Source of the DNA: Proteromonas lacertae
Lineage: Eukaryota > Sar > Bigyra > Opalinata > Proteromonadidae
Length of the DNA: 64,000 nucleotides
Assembly (NCBI GenBank): GCA_002245135.1
Contig: NGBS01001161.1
Coordinates: forward strand, 434,001 to 498,000
Reading direction: 5' to 3'
The stretch's first letter is position 1; the number at the start of each line of letters is the position of its first letter. Positions 22,704 through 37,215 of this stretch are shown here, one piece after another. Under the pieces are notes generated by a model. That model ran no database searches, was not told the DNA's origin, and worked only from the letters and a program-made list of their open reading frames with translations. Position numbers and translations under genes: made by a program.

Positions 22704-25700
22704 TTACTCTATATTCAAGAATTCTTTTTTTATTTCACACTTTTCTTCTTCTGAAATTCCAGTTAGTTTTATCACTCTTATCAAAGGGAAAGCATCTAGA
22801 AATGATCTTAATTCAGATTTATCAACATTTTCTTTTAAGGTAAGTGATAACTCATTTATACTATCAAATATTTCTTTGCTATTTTTCATCAATCTCAATT
22901 CACTTTCATCAAATATATTACCTGATAAATTTATCCACTTTAATAACTCATATTCTTTTAACCTACCTATTAATGTTCTTAGCCCATTTTCACTCATTCC
23001 AAGATCTATACAAACAAGAATAATATACATCAGTCATAAAATACTGGAAAGATTCAACGATGGATAAAAATCTATAAATATATCTAAATATTTACATATT
23101 ATTTCTATTCCTTCATCTCCAATTTGATTATCATGAATTGATATATGTGTGAATGAATACTTTGGCAAAGAATCCATTAACTCCTTTAATCCTTTAGAAG
23201 TAATTCTATTGTTGGATAAATCAAGAGTTTTATAATATATCTGTTTAATAAATGCAATATGACAATCTTGAAGATTTAAATCTATATCATAATAAATACT
23301 CTGCGTTATACTGGATAAATCATATTTTCTATCATTACCTCTTCTATTCTTTATAATGCAATAATTCAAATAATATTCCAACTCTTCATTACCCCATTCT
23401 AAAGATTTCATTTGGATAAATGGATTCTTTTCATTTTCTAATGATTTTCTACATATTGACTTTATTCCTTCCATTTTGATGTTATTTCCTTTTAGATTTA
23501 TTCTGTAGCATTCGTCAATTGAGTCTATCATATTTTTTAACAACATTACACTCTCATCATCTATTGATGTGTTACTCAAATTCATTTCACTTACATATAT
23601 AAGTATCTTTAAATTATTATGAATAAGCCTAAACCCAGCATTACCAATTGGATTATCTGTTATAATAATATACTACAATAAATATACTGTGAATAAACAG
23701 AAATTCAACATTATCATTCTCTTTTATATAATTCATTAAATATTCTATTGCATTTCCATCAATGTTATTATCACTAATATCCAGCCATATCTTTGTATGA
23801 ATATTCTTTAGACCATCAACTAAGTATCTTAATCCAACTGAAGATAATCCCATTTCTATTTTTCAGTAAAAAGAAAAGATTAATACTAAAACAATTAATT
23901 GCGCTATATTCATCTTTTAACAAATGCAAATGTGGAGATAATATTCTCATTCCTTCATCTCCTATTTCATTTCCATTCAATTGAATTTCTTTAAGTCGAT
24001 AGAATGAAGATAAATTGTCAATCAGAATTTCAACACTTTCATACGTTAGTTTATTATCTATAAAATATAAAATATAATATTATACTTCTTAAATCCAACT
24101 CTTTCAATTCCTCCACTTCATTTGATCTTAATGTAATGAACAATTTGAAAATACCGTCATCAATATCTAAATTGCTGAGATTTAGTATATTGTAGCTGTC
24201 TTTGATGTATTTGATTAGTTCAGGAATACTTTTATCAATTAGCAATTCTTTACTTCCATTAAAATCAAATTCCACTTTTGAAAGTGGAAATTTAGAAAAT
24301 ATAGCTTTTAATCCATTTGAACGAATGTTGTTGTTTTCTTTAATATACAATTTCTCAGTTTTTGAATATTGAAATATAACTTCTGATAGTAATATCATTG
24401 ATTCGTCATTCAAATTCATTCTTCTTAAATCCAATTCATTTCTGTTGTTGATTAATAAATGAATATAAGGAAGTAATAGTTTGAAGCCTTTTGAACCAAT
24501 TGGATTTACTATTTCAGAATAAAACTATAAAGAAAGATAGAAATACATCGAAGATCTATATATTCTAATTTCGTGTTTGGAATTGATTTGATGAATGATT
24601 CAATGAAATTAAAAGTAAGATTACACTGAGATAAATATACATGTTGCAGATGTGATAATTGATTAAATAAAAATCCAAATAATGATTGATATTGGATTGG
24701 AATGTAGATGTGATTATTAATATCATCTAATTAAACATAAACTATCAAAAACTATACCAAATCTGAGTTTTGTTGGATTGATTAGTTTCAATATTCTAAA
24801 CAAATAATTCATCCCTTCTTCACATAAACACAAACATTTTGAATTGATTTGAATAATCTCTTTGTCATTATAATCAGTATCACTATTACATATCATTTTA
24901 TCTAAATAACATTTGTTCTGTTTATTATGTTTGTGATAAATCTTATGTTTTAGTTTATTTGTTATTGATTTATCTCCCTTATATAGTTTCATCATCAATA
25001 AGACTGACATTATCTTATCATCAGGCTTGGCATTATAATATTTCTTTAAATTATCTCTTATTTCTTCCTGTTTATCACTTTCGAGATAATATTCTGGTGG
25101 ATATATTATCGGAAGCTTATAGTTATAATTATCATTTTTGAATAAGATTTCTTTCCTCTCATTATATATAATCAAGTTATTATTATCTTCATCTCTCAAT
25201 ATTTCACTCATTTTTATCATTTCTTTTCTCAACTCTTTCAAACTCAATCTATCTTCATTTTTCACTTTCAACATCCTATTTATCAGCTCTTTCATCATAT
25301 CATCACATTCTATATCAAAACTATATTTACATCTCAAAATATTCCCTTTTGTTTTGCTTATACTATCATTTTGATTAAATGGTAATTTATTGTTTAGCAT
25401 TTCATATAATATACAACCAATTGACCAAATCACACTTCTCTCATTACATTCTAACCCATTTATCTCTTCTGGACTTTTACAACAAATATCACATAATCTA
25501 GCATCTTCTTCTATTCTCAAATCATTCAAGCATAAATCACATAACTTTATATCACCATTCTCTTCATATATTATGTTACTACTCTTTAAATCATCCAATA
25601 ACTATATCATATTCACTCAACATCATCAAAACATCACATAGAGTATATATTCACACTGCTGATATCATAACTTGATGATGATTTATGACAAATTACCTCC

Positions 25701-26020
25701 TCCAAATCTCTCAAGTAATGTTGTCGTAATATTATCACTCTACCAACATCTATTTGCATTTTTGAAGGATATATAAATGAACTACAACATTCTAATGTTA
25801 TTAAGTTTATCTCAGATAATTTCACTATTTTTTTTTCTTTTATTTCACTAATATTAAATATTTTTACAATTTTTATGTCATTTTGGTGTTGTATTTTCAA
25901 ATCTATTTCATTACTACTCCTTTCAGCATGTTCTTTCACCTATTCAATAGATATTTATCATCTTACATGAATATTAGAAGGTAACATTGAACACAATACT
26001 TCATTTATGAAAGATTTCAT
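22704..26020 (-). pseudogene. Kinase-like/LRR protein, copy 2, frame-disrupted
   Basis: A paralog of the gene at 11988-14734 with the same order: short first exon (MKSFINEVLCSMLPSN), 27-nt intron 25966-25940, kinase-like domain, INPTKLRF linker, then RNI-like LRRs (LDLSNNRITSKGLKELMDSLP, LDISDNNIDGNAIEYLM). Kept kinase motifs: DDLKSSNII, LCDLCL, SPEEINGLE, VIWSIGCILYEML, EDRLSLKEL. Between about 25650 and 25595 the frame breaks twice: the CDVLMMLSEYDIV helix is in a different frame from the N-terminal exon, and an extra G separates it from DDLKSSN. Copy 1 is intact in this region and no intron rescues it. Either it is decaying or two assembly indels are present; the rest still looks under coding constraint. 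It shares a 59-bp divergent gap with the PH giant. Confidence 0.6.
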
Positions 26021-26079
26021 TTTTTAAAGTGTTTCAAAATAAAGAGTCGTTTCATTTTGATTAGATTTTGTTTTTTTGA
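26021..26079. promoter_or_regulatory. Very short divergent promoter, kinase/LRR copy 2 and PH giant
   Basis: Only 59 bp separate the two start codons. It contains AGTCGTTTCATTTTG at about 26045, related to the ATTCGTTTC form of the upstream element. Confidence 0.35.
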
Positions 26080-29000
26080 ATGTCTTCATCCACAAAAAAT
26101 CAAATTGACATTCTAGGTATATCATCACAAATAATATGAATGATTAGCGCCTTTCGATCCTAAAAGTTTCGTTACATCAGTTAAATCTCTAATTTATAAG
26201 TATAATCATTTTGCAGATATTACTCAAAAGTATGATACATGTGCTACAACATATGATGTATATAATTTTATTCTATCTTTTTTCTAAATAGTTAATTAAT
26301 GCTGTTTTGAATACAGTGAAAGAGGGTAAATATCTTGAAGCACTGTGCGAAAATAGACTTATTCTTCCCATACTTCAGCTATTCAAAAAGTCTGAAGATA
26401 AATCATTATCTCTTCTTTGTTTAGAAATAGTATGCAAACTCAGTGAACAGTATAAATTTACATCTAATGAATATAGTGTCAATGTAATTAAAGTGATATT
26501 GGATAACAATTTGTTAAGATCTATCTTTTCTCATATAAATGATGAACAATTATCAAAAGATGTAAAGTTTTGTCTGAATAATATTCTCTCAGTTTTACCT
26601 TATCCAATAAGACCTTTATCAATATCAGAAATATATTTATTCTTGCAATTATCAGATATACAACTCCTTTTAAAGGCATATCAAGTATAATGAACTATAT
26701 TAAATATAATAAATAGTATATCATTGATAGATTAGAAGCATTTATTATTTCACCAGGATTATTATATCAATTACCAATATTTCAAGGATATTTTCTAGTG
26801 AATAAAACAAATAATTTGTTTGATGAAAATATAAAAGATAGTTATTGTGATATTATTGGAACATACTTTTATATTTATGATGTATAATATATTTATCATT
26901 TATATTTTTATATTATAGTATTCAATATCAACGTTTAAACCAATATATAAGCTGAAACTACAAGGCTGTAAGATAGTTATTAACAAAAATACAATTCAAA
27001 TAATCATACCAAATGGTGAAATGATATATTTAACCTCAAAAGATAGTGATAATGTATTAATGTGGAACAATATAATTCCTCTCACTTCAATAACTGAAAA
27101 AGAAACTCTTTTTGATTTATTTTATCAGAATTATTATTATGATAATATAAATATAAAGAATACAGGAGTATATATATATATATATTATATTATATTAATA
27201 GATATTTCAACCATTATCATTAAATGGCTTTGTTACTAAAGAATTTTTGGATTATATTTTATCACATATGAAATTTAATGATGTGCAATTATTAGATTGT
27301 ATTTTCAATACACTGATGTTGGTCAAAACGAATAATTTAATAAAAGAATCAGAAGTAGTATATATGTAAGCATATTGTTTTAATAGTACGTTTATTGTCT
27401 TGATAATTTTGATTCATTATATAAGATAATACCTCACAGCTTTATTATCATTTCTTTCAATAATTGTGAATTACAAAACTGATAAAAATAATAAAGATCC
27501 AGTAGATAAGTTGGTTGAAAAAATTCCTATTGAAAAATGGCAAGTGATGATTACTGTTTATACAACTATTGAAATTGTCTTGCCATATATGACTATAATG
27601 TATATTTATCTATTTATAATAATAATTATTATTAGAACATCAATTATTCATTATCATCCAGAATATAGTTCTTCTATTATTCAAAATTCAAAGTTAATAC
27701 ACTCTGTATGAATAATATATTTCTCTTATATTTAAATAGATTATATTACCGCTTATATCAAAATATCCAAAGTTATTGCTATCATATTCATATTACTTAG
27801 AAACTCTATTAGTTAGCAAAGAATCAGATGAGTTATGTGATTCTATACTCAGTGATATATTATCAATAACAGGGTTGACAGATTCATTTATGAATCTATG
27901 TTTAAGTATATATATAAATGTATATAAATGTATAGATATTATATGTAATAAACCAAATATAATGAATTACTTAACATTATCAACTCAACTAATGTTATTA
28001 TCACACTGTAATTCCTCTTTATTATTATCGAATAATATTCTAATGCATTTACTATATGATGTTGATATAATCAATATAAATGATAATAACATTATATCAT
28101 TACTATTGAAGAATGTATTTGATTATTTCAATATATTGATACATAAATATAACTTCATTAATGTTACATTAGATAAAATGAATAAAGGAAATGAATTTTT
28201 AACAATGTCAAGTGTTTCTTTAAGACCAACAAATATAAAATTAGAATATCAAATATATCTCTCAGCATATCAGTTAATATCACAAATTATTACTAATTTT
28301 GATAATTCAATTTATATTCAATATATTACTGATAGTGTAATGTTATTATTTATTCAAAATGGTTATTATGACTTGTTAAATAGAATACTAGGTAATAATG
28401 ATAATGAAAATGTGATAGTTGATTTAACTGGTGTATTTAAATTAGATTCAAAAATATTTAGAGAATTATTTGATATAATAAAAGGAAATAAGAATAATAA
28501 ACAATTACTTCATATTATATTCAAAATACTATCAAATTTAGCGAAAGAATCAAGTTATTCAATTTTGTTTGGTAGATTAGGATTGATAGAGTTGTTATTT
28601 TCATTCTATTTACTACCAGAATGTGAAGCTATAATAAAAATTGAGTTAGCTGATGTATTATGCGAATTGTTTCTATTACCACAGAATAGATTAATTGCAA
28701 GCAGTAATCTGTCATTAGAAATAGTGGAATATGTTCGATTGTTAGATACAAATAATCAGGAAGTGGTAAAATCAGTATTAAAGATAGCAAATAGTTTATC
28801 TTTGGATTCTGATGGATTTCAAGTACTTGTTCATTACAAAACATTCATTTATGGACTAATTCAATATACATATCATAGCAATGAAGAATTAAGGTTGATA
28901 TCCACAGAAATAATTAATAGATGGATAACTTCATCTTCTATATTGAAGTATATTGATATTAGTCTGTTATTTTACTTATTACAGTGTGATTTATCTTCAT

Positions 29001-32000
29001 TATGCAAACACATATTATATGTTATTTATAAGAAATTGGATTTTATGATTTTACCATTAGCCAATAGAATTATAGATCCGTTACATATTGGATATTTGTA
29101 TTATAAGAATTGCAGTGGTAGTTGTGATAATAGTAAATATAATTTATCTTCAAAGTTAAAATCTCCTAAATCATCATCTTACAAATTGCGTTGGTGTATT
29201 TTAACTCCAACATCACTCTACATATGTAAATTGAAACGTAAACAATCTAATTCATCTCCTTGCTTCTATGTTTATAAAGATATAAAATATCATTATTATA
29301 ATGTACAAATGAATAAAGATGATGAACATCATTTTGTAGTTGAATTCATAAATAGAACGGAGCATTATCTAATCTATGATCAATCCAATCGTATTACAAA
29401 GAATTGGAGTATGATTGTTAAACAGTTAAGCAATCCTGTGAAAATAGATAATATTAATGTGATTTATCCACCTGAATGTATTAGTAGAATATACGAATAT
29501 TCAGAAGTAACTTCAACAATCTTATTATCTTCACCAATTGAAGTTTATAAGAATCAATCAAAAGTAAATAAAGGAATAGAGAATTATATATCAAATATTC
29601 ATTTGATAATTTCATTGTTACAATCAAAGAATTTGAATATTTTGTTATATTTATACAGAATATTATACTTATTGTCGTTACATAGTGGAATATTGGATAG
29701 TTATTCTACAATACTTGCAAATACAATAATAATATTATTACAGTATGATGAACAGACTGAATATTTTCTTGAAAATGATGATGATTTGGATTTTTATGAT
29801 GATAGTATTATATATATATATTTATATATTTATATTCATTAATAGATTTACTTATAAGATGTCCTTATTGTTACTCATTCAATTCCACTTCAAATACAAA
29901 ATGTTATTATTGTCAAACAGATTTAAATGATTTAGATACATTCAATTACAGTAACAAAAGCATATTATCAGATGATTCAAATTACATTGTTCCACCATCT
30001 AAGACAGTTCAGCAAGATGAAGATTCATTATGGACATTTATACATAAAACAATCAAATCAGAATGTAGTACAGCTGAAGAAGTAGAAAAAGAAGGAATTG
30101 TATTAACAAAAAGTATAATGAGAAGATGCTCTTCAGTTACAGGTGATAATATTGATTCAATTACTCAACAATCATTGCAATCTCAACAACAAGAACAACA
30201 ACCACAATTAATATCATCAGCTGATAAAGATAAAAACAGAAAAAAGAGACACTTTGAAATGAAGTCCTTACCATCTCCTTTAATAGAAACTACATCAACT
30301 AAACAAGCAGTAAAACCAACAGTTAAACCTACAACATCACCAACATTTATATCTTCACCAAATTCAAAAGAGATTTATCAGTCTAATAATAACATATTCA
30401 ATGAAGATAACTTTTTAAAGACATTGAGAGAATCATTCACTAGATCAAATTCTAGTATATTGGATGATGATTACTTTAGCGATAGTTTGAATTCAACAGA
30501 TAGTTTTAGTGATCTAAATGCAAGTAAATATGTGGTAGAAAATGAAATGTTAAATATGACATTACCAAGAATCAACTTAAAAGAAAAGCCAAAAATATAT
30601 TTACAATTCTTAAGAAATGTTCAATTATTAGGTTGTGAAATATTAACTAACATGTTATTAGATCATAACAGCAATAATAAGACTATAACATCACCATTAA
30701 TACCAGATATATATGATGAAGTGTTAATAACAAAATTGTTGAAATTTACTCGTTCAAAAATACCAATGTATAAAATATCAAGTTACAAAGCATTGAATCA
30801 ATTATTTGGCATATCAAAACAGTATGGAAATACAATTATAAGTATATTATGCAAACATTCAATTGCAAAACACATCTATGAAGATTTTAACTCTAATTTC
30901 CAATCATCAGTAATGAAATTGTTGTTATATAATCAGTTGTTACAGTTTTTATTGAATATATCAAATTATCATAATGAACAGTTAATGAAATCTATATATG
31001 ATTTAACAGATCTATTTACAAAAATAATCACCTTATGGAAGAAATCAGATAATGAAATATATCCGTTATGTCAACAATTTCTAGAATGTTATTTTGGTTC
31101 TGGTGTTGATATATATAAAATGAATACTGAGATTATTTTACCTCTATTAACATCAAGATCGTTTTCAGTTATTTCAACGTGTATAAAACATTGTTCTTAT
31201 GTGGTTAATACAAAGAATAATTTAGATTCAATAACACCAATGGTAAATTCACTATTAGATAAGATATTGAAGGAATTTCCAACAATATTATCAATATTGC
31301 GAAATACAGTAATAAATAAAGCGTATAGCAATCAGAATATGAATGAATTTATTTCGTTAACACTTTCAATTATTTGGGGATTAATTCAATACAATCAAAC
31401 CTTAACAAATATCAATAGCAATAATGGTGGGGATGATATATTTGACGTTTATAATACAATTAGTAATAATTATAGTAATTACAATCAATTGAATGATGAT
31501 CAACTTAGTAATTGTTTTATACTTTTAGTTGATATATTATTCAAAGATGATGTTATAATGGATGATGCTAATAAATATACTGTGTTGGAGATAATTGATG
31601 AATTGATAAAGAAAACAAAGGTTATGAAATCGTTATATCCTATCGAGTCATACTCTGGTGAAAATGATAAATATGAGAATCATATAAATGATATTATTCT
31701 CTATAATTTGTTTGCTATTAATACTGAAAGATATTCTTTAGATAATCAAATATTATATTATCAAATTGTATTGGAATTAATCAAAATGAGTAAGTTTGTT
31801 ATGGGTTATTTCATCAAAAACAGTCTATGTTTTAGATTCAAAGGTATAATAAATATATTTGTTTTTCTTATCATATGTTAGATTTATTAAAAGATTCAAC
31901 AGATTCGAAGTTATTAAATATTCTTCTTAAGATTTATTTCAATATCTTCAAATCAGATTCATGTGAGAATATAATATCAAACTCTGAGAATTTATTACTA

Positions 32001-33209
32001 TCAATGTCAATAATGATGTCTTCAGAATCAATTAGATCTAACAAGTTGATTTTGTTGTTATGTTTTTATGCATTATTCAATAGAAATGGAAGATCAAATG
32101 GTATTTATAAAGCATTGTATTCAATACTGAAAAGGAATAAAGATTTCTTAAATATTATGTTGAAAGATGATAAGAATCAGTTATGTACAATTATTACATG
32201 TATTTATTGTTATTGTTATTATATTCTATGATATTAATATTAGATTGTGCTGTAAGAAAAATGACAAATTATTTAACACCAGAAAATCCATTTATCACCT
32301 TCTTATCATCAAATTCAGTCATTTTACAGTTGTTAAATTCAAAATATCCATTCTATGTAAGTTACGGATTAGATGTATATTTGAATGCTTATTCTATTGT
32401 CAATAGATAATATATCATCATTTTATGTATGGATTACTGCCATCTCATGAATCAATAACTAATGTCACATATAAAGGAATGCTAGAAAAGAAATTAGTAA
32501 CAGAAAGATCATACAAAAAGAGATATTTCATATTAGTTGATAATTTCTTATATGAATATAAAACTGAGAAAGAGAATGAAATACCAATTGTTAGATATAA
32601 TTTATATGGTTGTACTATTACGACAGATATTTCAAAAGGTAAAAATGGTGAATTCACTATATTATTCCCAGACAAAAATGATAATATTATGTTGAGAATC
32701 AAAGAAGTTGAAGAAATGGATTATTGGATTGCTCATTTATTTAGAGGTGCTACAATACCAGATAGTCATGTATATACATATATATAAGCATATATATTAT
32801 TGTGTAGTATTTAAATTATATGACTGACTTTCCATCTGAAGATTTTGAAACTTTGAAAATCAAAGATTCATTGTTTGTTAATAATGGATATGAATATTAT
32901 TTCAATTGGTCATTATTTTCTGGCCAACCTCTTCTATTCAAAGTATTTCTATTCTATTTTTCTTATGAATAGATAAAGGAACTAGAGTCATCTAGAAAAA
33001 TAGGAATACTTCGTAGGATAATTAGATTGGAAGAATTGTTAATGCGTTATGCTTCAACTTCGAAGAATCCTTTACTCACAAAATTCAAATTCCCATTGTT
33101 TGATGAATCTTTAAAAAGATTACAAGATATATCCGCCACAGCTATACGAAATCAGTATAAACTGCACTTGCTGAAAAAGAAAACTCTAGATAACGATTTC
33201 TTTTATTAG
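26080..33209 (+). CDS. Giant multi-PH, helical-repeat protein with zinc ribbon
   Basis: A very large protein (about 2,200 residues) spread over many exons separated by 30-50 nt introns. I do not recognise the family. It is mostly alpha-helical repeats of ARM/HEAT character (LLCLEIVCKLSEQYKF, LADVLCELFLLPQNRLIA, IFKILSNLAKESSYS). Pleckstrin-homology-like modules are visible at about 26940-27090 (LKLQGCKIVINKNTIQIIIP...SDNVLMWNNII), about 29190-29440 (YKLRWCILTPTSLYICKL...NWSMIVKQL) and about 32470-32750 (YKGMLEKKLVTERSYKKRYF...MDYWIAHLF). A zinc ribbon (RCPYCYS...KCYYCQTDL) follows at about 29853. An S/T/Q-rich linker lies near 30120-30540. Membrane or phosphoinositide scaffolding is inference. 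The join near 27360-27465 needs an intron (about 27400-27442) or a one-base correction. The start exon is short (MSSSTKNQIDIL). Confidence 0.7.
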
Positions 33210-33472
33210 ATGAATCACATATAATTTTATAAAAATATTTTGTTCACTGTTTTCGTTTTTACAGCGATATACTCAGAAAAATAATATTTCTTCACAATAA
33301 CTGTTTATTTATTCCACACTTAGCTGTATCTGAGTTTTAAGTGATGATCAATCTAAACACAACCTTTTTCGGTGTATTAACGAATTTCATAATATGAAAC
33401 GGATCTAATTTTTGGATCAAATAATCGAACTGAATTATACATAGCAGGTATAAAGAAAGAGATAACACCACC
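33210..33472. promoter_or_regulatory. Upstream region of the HECT ligase gene
   Basis: 263 bp between same-strand genes, holding the 3' end of the PH giant and the HECT promoter. GAAACGGAT at 33396-33404 is a one-mismatch copy of the GAAACGAAT element. No coding signal. Confidence 0.35.
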
Positions 33473-36400
33473 ATGGCTGATGCATTCGATCCGTCTATGT
33501 TTAATATGATGAATAGTTTTCTGAGTTTAGATATGATAACATCTTTATCTAGCCCAGATCCTGAAGAACAAATCGTATATCAAAAAATTAATTTTATTAG
33601 GCTTCTTTAAGTCAAATAAACTCTATATTAGTTGTTATGCCTGAAGACTCAGGGAGTGGAATATCAATGGTAGTTGGTAAGTGTTTACCCCAAATTGTCA
33701 AGTATTTACAAGCTAATTATTTTTTTTAGATTATATGCAACTTCAAATGAACCAAATGTGTTGTTATACACATCAAGAATAATAAATATCGTTGTTTCCA
33801 GTAACTGTCAGTTGATAAACAAACTATTTGACTTAGACATAATGGGAGCAGCAATATCACGACTTACCAGTGTAGATTTCATAGATGTCACAGAATTAAC
33901 CTTAGGTATAGTAAGAGGCTTAGCAAAATTCAGTCCAACCAGTACCTTTCAATCAATGATCATCCCTGCAATACTTCAATTCATGGATTTCTTCGCAATC
34001 GAAACACAAAGAACAGCATTAGAAGCCTGTAGTTATTTATCAACAGTAATCAACAGCGATAATGTTTCCAATATAATTCCAGCAATTCCGTTATTTATTA
34101 ACTTACTTTCATACAGTGATGTTGAGATTGTCAAAATAAGTTGTAGTTGTATGAATAACTTCATCAAAGGAGTAGGTCACAATGAAGAATTTATTAATAT
34201 AATCGCAGGGAGTGATTTAATAGAAAGAATCTTCTTATTATTAACCAATAATCAATCAGGAATTACTGTAACTGAAGATGTAATAATAATATGTTATCAA
34301 ATTCTCTATAATCTCTGTAATACATCAAAATTATTTGTTGCTCCAATATTATTATCGAATATTACAGAAGCAATCAAAGTAGCAATCTCCATGAAGGCTA
34401 GTAATGATGATGTTACATTAATATCTCCTCAAGATATACAATCAACCATTATTCAATCTATCATATCATTGGTTCATGTTTTATTACCAAATATTAATAA
34501 ATCTCATTGGGATATTATATTGAAACTAATTGAAGCAGTACCATCAAGTAAAACAACTCAAAGTAAAAGTAAATCAAAGAAAAGAAAATGTTCAATAATC
34601 TCTGATGAAACTATCAAATCAATAACTGAAACGGTAAAATCAGTTAGTAAATGTAGTTCAAAATCAATTGATGAGATATATGAATCAGATAAAACATTGT
34701 GTTCACGACTATTTTCATCTTTATTACCATTATATAATCATATATTATCACTCTCAAATTCAGTTGATTATAATGTATTGGTATTAGTTTATACTACTGT
34801 TGCTCAATTACTATTGACTAATAAAGACACTTCGAATATTCTTCCTAATGATATATCTACTTTTATATCATTAGCGTTTAATACAAAGATTAAAATATTT
34901 TCATTTATTTATGTTTCTGTATTATCTCATTGTCTTGAGATGTATGGTAGTAGTATATTAGATTCAATTGTAAGAATGGGAATAATAGATTCATTAAGAG
35001 CAATGGAAAAGATGTCTAATAAATATAAGAAAGTAAATATAAGATCAGATCTTGTCTTACCTGAAGGAATCGCAGTTGAAAAGTTAATAGAATCATCAAC
35101 AACCATATTATTGTCAGATATTAATAATTTGTTAATTACTAACTCTTTTGAAAAAGATGAAAAAGGCAATTGGACTTCAACATCTATGAAAATATTATTA
35201 TCATTGATACAAAGCTTTAATGATTGTATAGATAATGATATGAACAGAGAAACTAATGAAAAAGTGATAAAAGAACTCTCAGATAAGTGTGAAGAGAATA
35301 TGAGAGCATTTGTAAAGATATTCAAATCAGGTTTGTCTATTTCACCTTATGAAATAAAGAAATCTAATTTGTTGTTTTATATATTGAAATATTTAACAGA
35401 ATTACCACCTCCATCATCTCCAAGTGATGATAGAATAATAGAAAAAGATTATGAAAGAAGAAGAAATAGAATAGATTCATTTGTTAAGATAATAATGAAT
35501 GGTGATGATTTAAATGCATTTGCTACAATAATTAGTGGTATCCATCACATTATATCCACTCACTGTGATTTCCAGAAGGATTTACCGAAGACAATGAGTG
35601 AGAATGAAATATTACATTTAGTTAATACGAAAATGCAAATACAATTCTTTAGTAATGATGAATCTATTAATTCATTACCACAGATGAAATCATTATCTCG
35701 TAGTCCATTAGGAATTGATGCATTCTTACCAATATCTACAGCTGAAAGTTATGTATTAGATCGATTACAACAATCTAATAATAGTAATGCAAATAGTCCA
35801 TATGAAATACATAATAATAATAGTAGTAATTATACATGTGATGAATGTGGATGTGATATAGATATAGATGGTGGTGGTATAAGATATCATTGTAATGAAT
35901 GTGATAATTATGATTTATGTCAACATTGTTATGTTAGAAAAGATAGTATTCATGATGATGATCATGATTTTACAAAAATTGAAAAAGAGAAAATAAAGAA
36001 GTTTTCACCTCTTACTCGACATTTACCATTTAAAGATAAGAAATTGGTATTACAGAATATTAAATTAAAGATTCATGATGTTGAAGCTAATCCTGATCAA
36101 CTATTCATCGATAGTGCAATGAAAATGGATTGGAGAGAACCTAATGAGGTTTGGAATTCTATTCATACAGCTGAAATAATACCAATATATGATAAACCAA
36201 GAATAGAAAAGAAACCAATTATTCAATTGTTTAAAACACAATTTACTGAAGAAGAATTGACCATTAAACCTGAAAAAATTGTTTTTACACCAACTAATCC
36301 GTTAGATAGTGAATTAAAGAATGTGATTTATCCTCCGCCTTATAATTGGACAGAATCAATGAAAACTGCATTATCATTACTCAAAACAATTGTTACTATC

Positions 36401-37172
36401 AATCATCACTTGGATGTTTATCATACAATAACATTTAAAGATGACTGTACGTATTATAGGATATCTATACAGACAATTAATGAGAAAATCGTTTCAATAT
36501 TCCAACAACAGATTAGAGATCCAATTGTTATATTTAAAAGACCAGCGATTTGGTGTGAATTTATGATTGATAATTTCCCATTTTTATTAACTATAGAAAT
36601 GAAGAAATTATATTGTGACATTGTCGCATTGGATACTAAACGTTCAATGTTATCAATTTTACAGACATACAATCAATTCCAAAACAAACAGAACTTACCA
36701 TTCAATATAACAACAATGCTATTAACAGTATCTAGATCTAAAGCTATATTAACTGCAATGGAATTATTTAAATTACATTTACATAATAAATTCGAATTTA
36801 GATTCTCTGGTGAAGAAGGTACAGGTGATGGTCCAACTTCTGAGTTCTATTCCATTATCTCTAAGGAAATACAATCAAAAGAATTAGGCTTATGGCATGA
36901 TTTATCAATAACACCAACAGGAGATGAATTACCATTATGGAAACAACAATTATCAAGTATATTCAACCCATTAACACCTTCTAAATATCATCGTTGTTCT
37001 GCATTTATATGTAACAAGTGTTCTTATGTTTATATTCCTTGCTGTTTGAAACATAGACAGTTGTATATTGATATTAGAGATGAACATGGTAAAAGTATAT
37101 ATATATATATATATATTATTATTATTATTATTATTATTTTTTATTTTATTATTATTTTATTTTTTATTATTA

Positions 37173-37215
<43 letters not shown>

